DNA from: Mesostigma viride | Lineage: Eukaryota; Streptophyta; Mesostigmatophyceae; Mesostigmatales; Mesostigmataceae | Assembly (NCBI GenBank): GCA_009746045.1 | Contig: RPFO01000800.1 | Coordinates: 56,894 to 120,893 of the forward strand | Length of the DNA: 64,000 nucleotides | Reading direction: 5' to 3' | Part shown: positions 20,424-31,629 of the stretch, piece by piece | How positions within the stretch are numbered: position 1 is the first letter of the stretch | Layout of the letters: each line of letters opens with the position of its first letter | Made by a program: the position numbers and the translations under genes | Notes under the pieces: generated by a model | The model's database searches: none | Seen by the model: the letters and a program-made list of their open reading frames with translations, nothing else | Told to the model about the DNA's origin: nothing

Positions 20424-20996
20424 ATGGACCCCATTCGATGCGAACATCCGGATTGTCAATGGGAAGGAATGCCGACGGACAGCGAGTGGTTCTGTCCCAA
20501 GCATTCTGACGTATGGGGGGCGTTGTTTGCCGAAATCGAGAGCGGGCTGATGACGATTGACCGTCACATCGTGACGAAAAAGTGGAAGCCTTGGCCCAAC
20601 AACATGGTTTTGGTCTTGTACTATGTTGACAAGAAGCCTCGATTCATGCTGCGTGATGCAGAGTGGGTGATAGAGGAGGTGGGACAGATGCGACCTGGAG
20701 AGGGGATAGGCGGAGAGGACAAGCCGCCAAGGCATGTGTGGGCTTACATGGGAGACCATCCCGACTGTCCAACGGCCAAAGTGTGGCATGATATGGGAAG
20801 GGACCTGGCCACGGAGTCCGCGTATGAGTGCGCGCGACTCGTGACAGCGCTCTTGAAGGGGGAGGTGAAAGACCTGATGCGCAAGGGGGGGTTGGTAGAG
20901 CAGATTAGACAGCAGATTAGACGTGTGTGTGATTTTGATGAGGAGATTGATGAGAAGCCGGCAAAGAGGGGCAGGATGGACAGAATTGCTCAGTAA
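20424..20996 (+). CDS. Cys/His-cluster protein, family member B
   Basis: 190 residues from an ATG directly preceded by GCACAG. The N-terminus has C-x4-C-x12-C-x2-H (RCEHPDCQ ... WFCPKH), matching one cluster of the proteins at 19,031 and 29,672. It is followed by the shared segment (LVLYYVDKKPRF, DCPTAKVWHDMGRDLATESA). The C-terminus ends in EKPAKRGRMDR, a likely nuclear localisation signal. Two palindromes stand at 20,322 and 20,355. This member has only one of the two Cys/His clusters. Confidence 0.6.
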   Translation: MDPIRCEHPDCQWEGMPTDSEWFCPKHSDVWGALFAEIESGLMTIDRHIVTKKWKPWPNNMVLVLYYVDKKPRFMLRDAEWVIEEVGQMRPGEGIGGEDKPPRHVWAYMGDHPDCPTAKVWHDMGRDLATESAYECARLVTALLKGEVKDLMRKGGLVEQIRQQIRRVCDFDEEIDEKPAKRGRMDRIAQ

Positions 20997-21139
20997 GAAA
21001 GAGAGGGAGAAAATATGATTTGATTAATCTGATGCGTGTAATTGAAACTAATTTATTTTGTCTCATAAAACTTCTTTGAACGGACCTTCTTTGAACCAAC
21101 AATTATTGCACAAAAAGACTAGATTGAGAATTGTGTGAG

Positions 21140-21787
21140 AGTTAGCGAACAGCCAGAACTGTGAGTTCCTGGTCTCTCGCGCCACACAACGGGATGAGCC
21201 AAAGTTGCAAAGGCAGCAACCTTTTAACCCGCGCACCAAGCCACGACCACGGTGAGCGGTTCCACGTCCAATGTGGGAGCCTCGGTTCGTGCTTGCCAAG
21301 ATAGCTGGTCATCCCCCATGACCAAGCTATATCCTTTGCGTTGTTCCTCGTTCCCATCGGCGTGACGAGGCACGTGCAGGCATGCAAGCAAATCCTCAAC
21401 GTCCACTGGCATCAGTGCAGAGCCAGGACGAACTGGATTTGCCTAGACTCTGCAACCTAGGAAGTACAGGACCTGTCACAAGCCTGCAAGGCCTAGTATC
21501 CTTGCAGACCTGTGCCAGTCCTGTATTCCACCAGCCACAGGTTGCTGCTCCTCTGGCCTACGTGGACCACAGTCACGTGATAGTCAGGCTAAGCCTGTGC
21601 AGGCACGGCCTGCCACGTGTCCTGTCCACTATACCAGAGGACTGTACCCTAGTCGGCCACGGACGGCTAGGACTTCGGGACCTCATATCTTTCTCGTCCC
21701 TTGTCTGTTTCAGGCGGTCAGCACGGCGTTGGAAAGGTCTTTCCAAACTGCATCCACTTAGCATATTGGTTGCCCAAAATGCTAACT
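21140..21787 (-). repeat. 3' LTR of element C
   Basis: 648 bp. In the element's sense direction it starts with a stem TTAGCATTTTGG, loop GCAA (a GNRA tetraloop) and CCAATATGCTAA, pairing 11 of 12 positions. Confidence 0.95.
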
Positions 21788-22137
21788 CCAACCCTTTCTT
21801 CTTTTGGAGCTGGACCAGCTTGAAACAAGCCTAACCTTGCTTGTGCCCACTCAGCCACAGACCGCTTGGTCCCTTGAGGTTGATCAGACCTTTGAGGGCC
21901 CAGGTTCCTGCCTCCTTTGGGTAACAACATATCTGCCCTTGGACCAGGCTAGGTGTACTGGCCAGTGAATCAGAGGTCACCCCAGGTTATCCCCTGACCC
22001 CTTGGTCAGCTCCCAACCTTTCCTTGGGAACTTGGTGCTAGATTAAAGTCAAGGCACATTACCTAGTCCAATGGCTGGGATTACAGGATGCCAAGAACGT
22101 ACTATTGTGAGTTCCTGATCTTTCACAGTTATCACAG

Positions 22138-22310
22138 GCGCCCGTTCTTATGGCGCCCGCCTTGGCCAGCCTTTCCCTTTTATGCTCAAAGAGACTCAGG
22201 TAGCACCTGCAAATACTGCCTCATTGGGGAGCCCATGTCTTCACTGGGTGTTAAGCCCAGGAATCACTCATGCCAGGCTGTGGCTCTGCTGGGGAATTGA
22301 ACCCCACCCC
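22138..22310 (-). other. T-arm-like motif and paired GGCGCC boxes, element C
   Basis: On the sense (minus) strand GGGGTTCAATTCCCC (22,310-22,288) is followed about 127 bases later by GGCGGGCGCC and GAACGGGCGCC separated by ATAA (22,161-22,138). The same pair of motifs, in the same order and spacing, is found in element 1/2. This region lies between pol and the 3' LTR and holds no protein frame. Confidence 0.6.
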
Positions 22311-22796
22311 AACCTCCAGGTTTATAGGTGACCTGGAACTTTACACAAGAGAAACATTACAACCATGAGAACAACATGAGAATGACATGACATGATTATG
22401 TTTTATTCAAGCATTATATAACCCAGAATGTGGCCCCCTGGCAACCATGTTCCACATGGTCACACAACCAGGTTCTTTATTAGCAACAGGTTGGAAACAA
22501 GCACTAGAAAACATATATACAGCAACCTGTAAGAACCAACATTCGGGTTGCCCTTGCATGGCCTAACTGTTTGAGGCCAAAGGCGTCGACTTAAGTCCTG
22601 GCGACTCTTCTGAACCCCATGGGGAGGGCCAGGCATGATTCTCAGCTGGTAGGAGTGACATTCCACACCAACTCCTGTCCAGGAGGGTGTACCTAACCCT
22701 GAAGGACCGGCTGTCAACCAGTAAGCACCAGTCACCACTTGGTACTTTGGTCAAGCAGCCCACTGGGGACACCCAAGCTGAAGCAAGGCCTGGTCT

Positions 22797-25700
22797 CTAT
22801 GGCCGCCCGTGTAAGGGGTCCATGAGCCCACGGAGCAGGGGGTACTGCCTCTCCGCCTTCTCCTCCAGCTTGGTGAGGGCATCTGCAGGGTTGTCCACAC
22901 CAGGCACATGTTCAATGTGAGCTAGGTAGGACATCTCCTTGAGCAACAAGTAGTCAAGGTCCCTGCTCCTGGCCAGCTGCCTGTGCACAAATTGCACCAT
23001 GCCCATGCTATCAGTCCTCACCAGTGTGTGCAGCTGCAACCTACAGGAAGCCACTTGACATAGCTGGTAGAAGAGCTCCCTCAAGTAAAGAGCAGTATGC
23101 AGCCCTTCACAGATTGCCCTGCACTCAGCAATATCACTGCTGGGTGTAACCCTGTTCTGCAACCGACTGTACCAGGTAACAAGTGAGGTGTGATCTTGCT
23201 CCAGGGTAACTAATGCTGCTGCCCCCCCTGACCTCTGTGACCTTCCTATTATCCATAGAACTGTCCACATAGAGAACCATGTCAAGGGGCTTGTACAAAT
23301 CCACAGGACCCAGTATGAGAGGGGGAGACATCATGACAGCCTGCACCACACTCTCAGCACCCACCTCAACCAGCTGGGAATCAGTAAGTCGACTCAGAAC
23401 CAGCAAGTCAGGGGCACATATACTTGCAAGCCATGCCAGCATGCCCCTGATGGTAGCACACCTAGCCTGCGTGATGGGCTCCTGCAATGCATCTACAATC
23501 TGCTGTGGGTAGTCCTTACCACCCTCCATCCTGATGAACCACGAGCCCTTGGCTTGGAACAACGTAGCCTGCATGCCACAGAAGACCATAGGCTCATTCT
23601 CCACCATGTGCTGTATCTTACCCAGCTCAAACCGCTTCTGGATCTTAGCCAAGACAGCCTCAACCCAGTCTGGTGGACCTATGAGATGCAGGTCATCACC
23701 ATGCAGTGAGGCAAAGACAGGAAGGCCATTGTGGGACCCTTGGAACAAACAGGGATCCACTGGAGACACAGAAAACCCACAAGTATCTTCAAGAATTCTC
23801 TAGGCTCTTTCTCCAGATAATGGGACTGGACCTGAGACCTTCCAACCCTTTCAGAATTCTCAGGTACCTGGCCTTTATCTCTGCTCTCCATACAGCAGGT
23901 ACAGTCACAAAGAAAGGAGGGATATCTCTCCAAGTCTGCCTAGCCTGATCTTGGTCACCCTTGAGAAAAGCCCTCTTGAAATCAATCAGCACAGAGCTAT
24001 AGGGCACACCCTTAACCAGAAAAGACAGAAATATACACAGCAGAATCCTCCACGTGTCATGCAGCATCCCTGGAGTATAGAGCTCCTCATCTAACAACTG
24101 GCCAGTGCCATGATACTCGGTTACAACTGGTCTGACATGTGGCACCTGGACACCATCAACCTCCTTGAGCTTGAGGACAAACATCAATCTGAGCAGCTGG
24201 TGAACTTCTGGCAGCTCATCCACAGGTTCTGCACAGTTGGAAACTATCCACTCATGCCCAGAAGCAACAAAGCCAAGAGTCCATGCCTTAGCCATCTTGG
24301 GGCTCTGCATCATCTCGACTAGCTGGCGCCAGGGAATAGGACTGTGAGCAGCTATCTGGTACCTGTTTACCCCTAACTGCCTTGGATCAAAGGTGGTTGG
24401 GATTATCAACAAGTCCTCAGCTATGGGCTCCTGACTCTGAGGACCCTCAGCTGGCTGACTCCTAACAGCCTTCACCGCCACTGCAAGACCCTGGGAATAG
24501 TGATATCTTTCAAGGGGGAGGCTGCCCCTGCCTTCTAGTGCCAACTCATCAGAGGTCAAAGTAACCCCTGGCATGCACAAGAAGTTCTGTCCCAGAATGG
24601 CAGGCCCCTTATAGCCCTCTACCACACAGAACGTGGTGGGCACCCCTAAGATAGGCACACTCACTTCCCCAAGGATCTTCATGGACACCTTTCCTGAGAA
24701 ATCAGACACAGCAAGGCAACTGGGATGGGACATCTGTAAGCCTACAGCATCCTCTTCCCTGATGACAGACACCTGTGAGTTGGTATCTACCTCCATTGTA
24801 GCTGCCCAGCACGACCCCCACCCCGTGAGCTTGGATACCTTGGGATCATGTTTGCTGCGCATGAGTGCTCGGATGACGTCCGCCATGAGAGGCCCCCGGG
24901 CCTTAGGTGGCTGCCCCGTCCCCTCTGGCCTTGTGACAGTTGCTTCAGCAGCCTCCTCCTGCTCGTCATCTTCCAGCAGGGACAGACCATCATCCACCAC
25001 CAGAGGATTGTTAGCTGCTGCTGCCTGGCTCTGGCCTGGCTCCTCAACCCAGCTGGGAGGGCCTGGCCCGTCTGCAGGCCAGATTGCATGTGGCCTTCTT
25101 TCCTTGACATGAGCCCAGGACAACCTGTACACGTGCCTTGGATCCTTTTCCAAAGCCACCAGGCAAGATCTGTTAGCTTCTCCACACGAGTGACAACCCC
25201 ATCCTGCCACTTCCCCCGCTTGCCTGGAATAGATGGTTCCTTCCACATCCTGACCTTCAGCCCCACCTGAGGCCTCAGCACATTCCAGTTCTTGTCCTTA
25301 CGTCTCAGCTGGGCAAATAACCTATCTGCCTTCCTAAGACTGGCCTGCACCACGTTCTCAGGCAACAAGCTATACTGCAGGGCCAGGGGAGAGACAGCCA
25401 CACCATCAAAGTAATAGTTAACCCTGTGGTTCAGCTGCTCTTCTATCCCCTTACACCAGGCTGCCCTCTCTAAGGCAGATGCCACAAGTGGCACTGACTC
25501 TGCTGCTAGCACCACTGTCTTCACTTCACGTATGGATCTCTCTACAGCCCCTTGCTGCCCATGACTCTCCCTGGGGACTACTACCAGCTTACAAGGCAGC
25601 TGGTCCTGATGCTTGAGCAAACAGTCAAACTGCAAGTCTGCCTGCACACTCTTGCACACCCCAAAGCCTGGGATCAGGGCCTTCATACCCAACAACAAGT

Positions 25701-26358
25701 GGTGCTCCTGCATACCAGGCAGAACGTCTATCAGCCTGTATCTACTGAACCTGTCCACCCCACCAATATATACAAGCCCCTGATATGCTGGATATCCATC
25801 TGGATGTCGCCACGCTCCCTAGCAGGCTCCCTAGCATGGGACTGAGGTGGGTGAACAGCATTCTCCTGGCAACCACAGTTCTCAGCAGCAGCCTGGCAGC
25901 CTCCCACAAAGGCTCCCTACCTAGCTTCCAAGCAAACATTGCTGCCTGCCCAGAATGCCCAAACATGTGATGCAACTATGGCCAGCCTCAGCATAGCTCA
26001 GCACTCTGTCAGTACTGACCTGGCGAGACGTCTGAACCGTGTGTGGGGACACATGATCCACTCCTGAGGTTCCAGGGCTTCCCTGCAGGCCATCCTGACG
26101 CCCCAAGTCAGGTCCTGCACCCTGGACCGCTCCAGGCCCTTCCAGCAAGGTCCCTTGGCCCTCCAGGCCAGCACCTGCTGGAGACCCACCACCTGCATGA
26201 GGCATAGGGAATTCAGCTGCAGCATTGTTATTGCAATCCAGTGGAAGAACAACATCTTTACACCCTTGGTGCTGCACAAGGGGCACACCCCCATCCTTAT
26301 GTACATCCAGCACACCTTCCCCAAGGGGTGATTGACTATTTACAGGGGATGATGCTAG
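22797..26358 (-). pseudogene. pol of element C: integrase, DTN domain, RT, RNase H
   Basis: Pol begins in frame after the gag UGA (26,359-26,361, followed by CTA). In order: the integrase zinc module MHHMFGHSG (about 25,970); integrase core with VQADLQFDC and ESHGQQGAVERSI; an SH3-like tail; a retropepsin-like domain with EVDTNSQVSV and AILGQNFL (about 24,770-24,570); RT with SVLIDFKRAFLKGD and ASLHGDDLHL (about 23,695); and RNase H with LYVDSSMD and DNPADALTKL, ending at 22,797. Frames change at several places (about 26,000, 25,150, 23,790 and 23,230), so it cannot encode one protein. Confidence 0.85.
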
Positions 26359-27706
26359 TCACTGCTGCCCAGACTGGCCCCCTGCCCCAGCAGGCTTGGC
26401 CTTCCTGTCAGGACACTCACGACGCCAGTGACCTTCCTTGCCACACACAAAGCATGCCCACCCTTCTTCCCAGACCCAGCCCCACCCTTGCCAGGCTTCC
26501 CTGGCCTCCCTGAGACTGTCCACCCTGCTTGCCCTGGTTGCCTTGAGCTTGGCCCTTGCCTTGCCCTTGGCCACCCTTACCCTGCTGACCACCAGCTTGC
26601 TGGCTCCCAACCCCTCCTTGGGAACCTGCACCCTTGCCACCCTGAGCCCCCTGCCTCTGGCGCCTGAAGCGCTTACGCTTGTTGGGCCTTGCCCCATCAC
26701 GGGCTGGGTACCCGGGGACATCACCTTGGCCCTGCACAGCGGAGGTGGCATTGCTGCCATGGGACTGGATAGCTTTGCAGGCAGGATCTGGCTTCCTTAT
26801 GCTGAGGATTACAAGCTCCAGAGCACGCAAGGAGCCATCAGTCTGGTTAAGAAACATGCGGGCACCGTTCCTCCCATCCACACTCAAACCCATACGGTCC
26901 AGGAAATAGTCTGCCAAGGCCCTATCTGTGACCAGGAAGCCATACTTGGCCCCCTTGTCCCTGATACGGTTGAGCCTAGCCCATTCCTCTGCCACAGGGC
27001 CCACTATCTCAAAGGTGTCATACTGATGCTTGTAATAGTTGGTGAGGTTGAGAACCTTGTCAGAGAACTCCTCCCTCAACCCTCCAGGAACTGTGCCCAG
27101 GTTAGCTTATCCTTGACAGCAGTCCTAGCCTTTTCCCTGACACGCTCTGACGAGTCCCTGTTGCACGTGGACGAGTGAAACACTTGCACTAGGTTGACAG
27201 TGGGGTCCACGGAGCACACAACAAGCTCCATGTCCTCAGCCACTTGTCCAAGCTTCCTGTGCTAGTGGTGGGTTAAGAGGCTTTTGTCCATTCATAACAG
27301 TGACAGCACTCATGTGAGGTCTCGACCCTGGCAGCGCCTTCACTGGCTCCACCACAGCGGGTGTCACAACAACAGCACCACTTGGTCCAGCAGGCACAGG
27401 GGAGAGCACATCCACGTGAGGCCTCTTACCATTGCCGTCAGCGGAGGGTCCCTCTTACGCTTCTCCACGGCAGGTTGCCCATTGCCACCGTTATTGCATC
27501 AGTTGCCCTGTTGCCCGCACCTTGCGCGCCTCCTCCACCGAGTCTTCATGCCGTCTCTTGCTGCCTGGTCTCTTTCCCCCATCGCCGTCGCTGGCTGGGA
27601 TCGCCTCTCCCACCAGCTGCTCCTTGTCTTGCCGAGGCTCCTGGCTTGCTCCAGCCGGTGCCTCCATCTCGCCCTTGTCGCCGTCTCCCGGTTTGCCACG
27701 AGGCAT
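26359..27706 (-). pseudogene. gag of element C with CCHC zinc knuckle
   Basis: It starts at about 27,706 (MPRGKPGDGDKGEME). The capsid-like part FEIVGPVAEEWARLNRIRDK (about 27,010) is followed by a Gly/Gln-rich basic region and the zinc knuckle CFVCGKEGHWRREC (C-x2-C-x4-H-x4-C). The last codons are Gln-Gln-UGA-CUA, and the pol frame continues without a shift. At least two frameshifts interrupt the body. Confidence 0.75.
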
Positions 27707-28331
27707 TATATACAGTGGGATGGCAAAACAAAACAGGCGACAGACAAGGAAAACTGGCTCAAGCGCTGGTGCTGCCTGAAGAAGCCGCTGGCTTCCTCAG
27801 CTATGGCCTCCTCCTCACGCTCCTGCGCTGTGCGTGCCACCGGTGTCCCCACGCGCGGAACTGAGCGGACCTCCTCCGCGTTGTAAGGACCTAATACCCG
27901 GCTCACCGGCCTCCCGGCTGGTGTCTGCTCACCGGCAGCCTAGGCGCACTACCACGGCGATACCACTGCAGGTTCCTGACCCACCGACTGCCACCACCCC
28001 GCCTGTCGTTCCGTGACCCCCGACCAATCTCAGCGAAGTCGTGCTCCGGCTCAAACGGGATATGCAACTCCGCCCTACGCCGAGCTGAGTAGCCTCGTTT
28101 GTGCCGTCCCCTTCGTCAATCTGCTGTGACGAACGAGCTATGATGCCCGTGGGGCGATCCACGAACTCGCTGTGAAAATCCTCGTCGGTGACGTCCCGAC
28201 CGGTGATGACTGTCACCGTTGGCCCACACGCCCCCGGCCTGCTTTGCAACCTCGGTGTATCCAAGGTCGACCAAATGCCGGCTGGTCGTGTGTGATCACC
28301 CAGTGATCGGCGTGACCACGCGCCTCTTGGG

Positions 28332-28901
28332 TCAAGATATTGACCAGGTGCTCACACGTCTGAGCCACCACTTCAGCCGAATCCCACGGACTGTCGGCTT
28401 CACGCGTCTGCGCGTCCCGTATATATGTGACGCGTCGGTCCCCTCCCCCAGCGAGCTTGTCGCCACCCAGTGGTTATACAATCTGGTACCACCTAAACAA
28501 ATGGCCACCAGCTGGCCCAGCGTTTCACGCGCTAAGTCCAGCGCCTGAATGGTGACGTGCCCGCCCTGGTACGCGACCTCCAAACTGTAGATCAACGAAG
28601 CTATTTCGTCGCGAATAGCGACGAGCCGCTCCGTGCAGACCCGACCCGTCTCCCCTGGCGACGTCGTCGCCCTTATCCTCATCACCACTGGGTCGTTTGC
28701 CGACGGCCCTGCTGCGTTTCCAAACACAGCAACCCAACCTCCTTCCGCAAGACCCCTCGCAACGTAGGCGGCCTGCACAAACGTAGAAGCGTTGGATGGG
28801 TGGGAATAGGGGAAAAACGCGTTCTCGCGCGCTGGCGCCTCGGGAGCTGCTTCGTGCCCTGGGGATGACTCAGGTGTCTCGACCCGAGCCTCGGCCGACA
28901 T
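28332..28901 (-). CDS. ORF1 of element C (upstream of gag)
   Basis: An additional reading frame between the 5' LTR and gag, starting MSAEARVETPESS at 28,901, about 190 residues before a stop. A further broken frame down to about 27,930 (VITGRDVTDEDFHSEFVDRP) is probably its continuation. It has no zinc knuckle and no enzyme motif. Elements O and 2 have an ORF in the same place, with little obvious sequence similarity but comparable length. Confidence 0.55.
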   Translation of the reverse strand: MSAEARVETPESSPGHEAAPEAPARENAFFPYSHPSNASTFVQAAYVARGLAEGGWVAVFGNAAGPSANDPVVMRIRATTSPGETGRVCTERLVAIRDEIASLIYSLEVAYQGGHVTIQALDLARETLGQLVAICLGGTRLYNHWVATSSLGEGTDASHIYGTRRRVKPTVRGIRLKWWLRRVSTWSIS

Positions 28902-28935
28902 GAAAAACCTTGCACAACAGAAATGCAATAGTACG

Positions 28936-29583
28936 AGTTAGCGAACAGCCAGAACTGTGAGTTCCTGGTCTCTCGCGCCACACAACGGGATGAGCCAAAG
29001 TTGCAAAGGCAGCAACCTTTTAACCCGTGCACCAAGCCACGACCACGGTGAGCGGTTCCACGTCCAATGTGGGAGCCTCGGTTCGTGCTTGCCAAGATAG
29101 CTGGTCATCCCCCATGACCAAGCTATATCCTTTGCGTTGTTCCTCGTTCCCATCGGCGTGACGAGGCACGTGCAGGCATGCAAGCAAATCCTCAACGTCC
29201 ACTGGCATCAGTGCAGAGCCAGGACGAACTGGATTTGCCTAGACTCTGCAACCTAGGAAGTACAGGACCTGTCACAAGCCTGCAAGGCCTAGTATCCTTG
29301 CAGACCTGTGCCAGTCCTGTATTCCACCAGCCACAGGTTGCTGCTCCTCTGGCCTACGTGGACCACAGTCACGTGATAGTCAGGCTAAGCCTGTGCAGGC
29401 ACGGCCTGCCACGTGTCCTGTCCACTTTACCAGAGGACTGTACCCTAGTCGGCCACGGACGGCTAGGACTTCGGGACCTCATATCTTTATCGTCCCTTGT
29501 CTGTTTCAGGCGGTCAGCACGGCGTTGGAAAGGTCTTTCCAAACTGCATCCACTTAGCGTATTGGTTGCCCAAAATGCTAACT
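28936..29583 (-). repeat. 5' LTR of element C
   Basis: 648 bp, nearly identical to 21,140-21,787. The internal sequence next to it begins CGTACTATTGC in the sense direction. There is no TGG-starting primer-binding site of the usual kind. Confidence 0.95.
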
Positions 29584-29671
29584 GTGAGAAAGACGCCAGA
29601 GGGGGTTCTGACGGTGCTCATTGCCCCTGTTATACAATGGCTGCTGTATGGGACTCATGGCAATTGCGCAG

Positions 29672-30454
29672 ATGGCAACGAAATGCAAAATCTGTACGGA
29701 GCCCGTAAGGGTCGAGGGACTGTGCGCGGAACATTACAAGTTCCTACAAGCGCACGACCTCGAGTACCAACATGCCAAGGATCCATACGGGGGGTGTGGA
29801 TTTCTTAGATGTGATAGACCACTGGAGGGATTGGATGTGTATTGCAAGACACATCTACCTTTTGCCGAGAAGTTGGAGGACGTGTGCGCTCGTGGGATCG
29901 CATACGTAGCAAGTTTGCAGATGTTGATGGGGAAGACCGGAATGACACGCTCGGTCCTCCACTTCACGGCAACGCACACTGGGGAACGGAAAGTTGAGCT
30001 GGTGCGCCTCGACAGGCAGCACCTCGAGATTTTGGCAGAGGGGGACAGCGCGTACGGGTTTGCTCATGGGCTTAACGTTACCATGGGGGATTCCTTGCAG
30101 GGTGTGGCGCGTGAATGCGCGTACACCTTGATGACGAATAATGGATTTGTGGAAGCACAAAGACTGCACAAGGATATTTTGGAGGCTCTTCTTGCCGCAG
30201 AGCCGGTGGGACTGCCGAAGAGGCCTGAGGAGCGGGACCGTTTGATCAGGATGGTGGTGAAGGCGGATATAGATGCAGATGTGGAGGCCGCAAAGGCGAA
30301 GGCAGAGGAAGCGCGTCGTGCAAAGGAGGAATCGGATCAAGAACTGTTGGAGAAGATGCAGAGCTCCAACAAAATTTTGCATCGTTTGGGGATGGCGGAC
30401 GTCGGTTATGAATGCGAGTCCGGGAAGGGGAAGAAACAAAAGAGGAAAAGATAA
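29672..30454 (+). CDS. Cys/His-cluster protein, family member C
   Basis: 260 residues from an ATG directly preceded by TGCGCAG. N-terminal clusters: KCKICTEP ... LCAEHY, then PYGGCGFLRCDRP ... VYCKTH. A middle part (LHFTATHTGERKVEL, AYGFAHGLNVTMGDSLQGVA) is colinear with the members at 19,031 and 20,424. The C-terminal 60 residues form a charged coiled-coil-like helix (AEEARRAKEESDQELLEKMQ) and a basic tail, KGKKQKRKR, likely a nuclear signal. Element C inserted 84 bases upstream of the ATG, so its promoter is now partly LTR. Whether it is still expressed is unknown. Confidence 0.68.
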   Translation: MATKCKICTEPVRVEGLCAEHYKFLQAHDLEYQHAKDPYGGCGFLRCDRPLEGLDVYCKTHLPFAEKLEDVCARGIAYVASLQMLMGKTGMTRSVLHFTATHTGERKVELVRLDRQHLEILAEGDSAYGFAHGLNVTMGDSLQGVARECAYTLMTNNGFVEAQRLHKDILEALLAAEPVGLPKRPEERDRLIRMVVKADIDADVEAAKAKAEEARRAKEESDQELLEKMQSSNKILHRLGMADVGYECESGKGKKQKRKR

Positions 30455-30689
30455 TAATGGGAATGGTCGCCCACTGTTCTTGTCACAGAAATGCTTTTGT
30501 TAATGCTGGCGAACTTGGGACGGTCGTCCGTATTTCAACATTTCCTTGCCTTTAAAATTGATTGATGGGTAAATAATAATACTGAGCAAGCCTTACATTT
30601 TATGTGTCTGTCGTCATACAATTTCGTTATTGTTTCAACCCTTGCAACGAGGTTTTTCTTGTCCCATGCATGCAAGTCTCAACCTTGGT
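30455..30689. other. Intergenic, no gene seen
   Basis: AT-rich 3' flank of the preceding gene, with TAAATAATAATACTG near 30,570. No coherent frame. Confidence 0.5.
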
Positions 30690-31115
30690 GTCATGGAACT
30701 GCTTGTCTTTGCATATTACAACCCATTAATGCTCGGTTTGCATCATCATGTTCCACCAAGGGAATAAATGAAGTAGCTATTGAAGCTTGCGTTAGAGAAA
30801 TCCCCAAATAATCGACTTCTTCTGCTTTACTACTAAATTCTGGTTTATATCGCACAGGAACATAATTATTTTCAACACTAGAGTAACAAGAAAGTAATAA
30901 ATATTCTGGGGCGAATTTAAATTGATCTTGTTGATCTGGAGGTATAAAAATAGGTATTTCACTTTTAATTACTTGATTTTTTTGTAATGTATAAAAAGGA
31001 CAGGAAAACATATTCATTTACTTTACTATGCGTAGCTAAAGATCCAATTAAACCGGTATTAGGCCCTTCTGGCGTTTGTATAGGACCATAATGACTAGGT
31101 ATGTATATCATGTAA
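30690..31115 (-). pseudogene. rpoB: Plastid-type rpoB fragment (nuclear plastid DNA)
   Basis: On the minus strand two overlapping frames carry conserved parts of the RNA polymerase beta subunit: [20 protein letters not shown], then, after a frameshift near 31,010, PFYTLQKNQ. These are followed by [15 protein letters not shown] and NMQRQAVP, where similarity stops. In bacterial and plastid beta subunits the first motif reads HYGRxCPIETPEG, so three residues are missing here. AT content is higher than in flanking genes. The frameshift, small deletion and truncation at both ends show a non-functional transfer from the plastid genome. Residues such as PIQTPEG suggest a green-algal plastid, but this is from memory. 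Confidence 0.85.
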
Positions 31116-31261
31116 CGTGCGTGTTTGCAAGTTGGCCGTTGACACTCTACGACGGAGCCAATTTTCGGAAGAACCTGCCTCATTTATGAATGCATCGACT
31201 GTGTGCATAAATTGTGATCATTGAATTGAACAAAAAAATTCTCTTATTGCCCCAATCATGG

Positions 31262-31615
31262 CTATTCTCTTAATGCCCTATCATGGCTATTTGTTTGTGT
31301 ATGTTTTGCCCATGTTATTACATTAATGGCATGATGTTGTGGATTGCTCTATCTATGATGGTTGTTCGTTTGTGTATGCTTTGCCCATGTTGTTACAGTA
31401 ATGGCATGATGTTGTGGATTGCTAGCTCAATCTATGATGGTTGTTCGTTTGTGTATGCTTTGCCCATGTTGTTACAGTAATGGCATAATGTTGTGGATTG
31501 CTAGCTCAATCTATGATGGTTGTTCGTTTGTGTATGCTTTGCCCATGTTGTTACAGTAATGGCATGATTTTCTGGATTGCTCAACCTATGAGGGATGTTC
31601 GTTTGTGTATGTTTT
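31262..31615. repeat. 79-bp tandem repeat, 4-5 copies
   Basis: The unit contains GTTTGTGTATGCTTTGCCCA, TGTTGTTACAGTAATGGCAT and TTGTGGATTGCTAGCTCAAT. The last copy runs into TTTTGCGCGCAG and the ATG of the split gene at 31,630. Each unit contains a GTTACAG that could act as a splice acceptor. Confidence 0.9.
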
Positions 31616-31629
31616 GCGCGCAGATCACA

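Larger units (their letters stand above)
21140..29583 (-). mobile_element. LTR retrotransposon, element C (Copia-like, decayed)
   Basis: It is bounded by two 648-bp direct repeats (21,140-21,787 and 28,936-29,583) ending AGTTAGC...GCTAACT, and flanked by the 5-bp duplication GTGAG (21,135-21,139 and 29,584-29,588). The coding strand is minus, so 28,936-29,583 is the 5' LTR. A purine-rich AAAAGAAGAAAGGGTTGG abuts the 3' LTR (21,788-21,806). The LTRs differ at only about four positions that I could see, so insertion is fairly recent, yet gag and pol carry many single-base frameshifts. The element sits in the intergenic space between two members of the Cys/His family. Confidence 0.93.
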
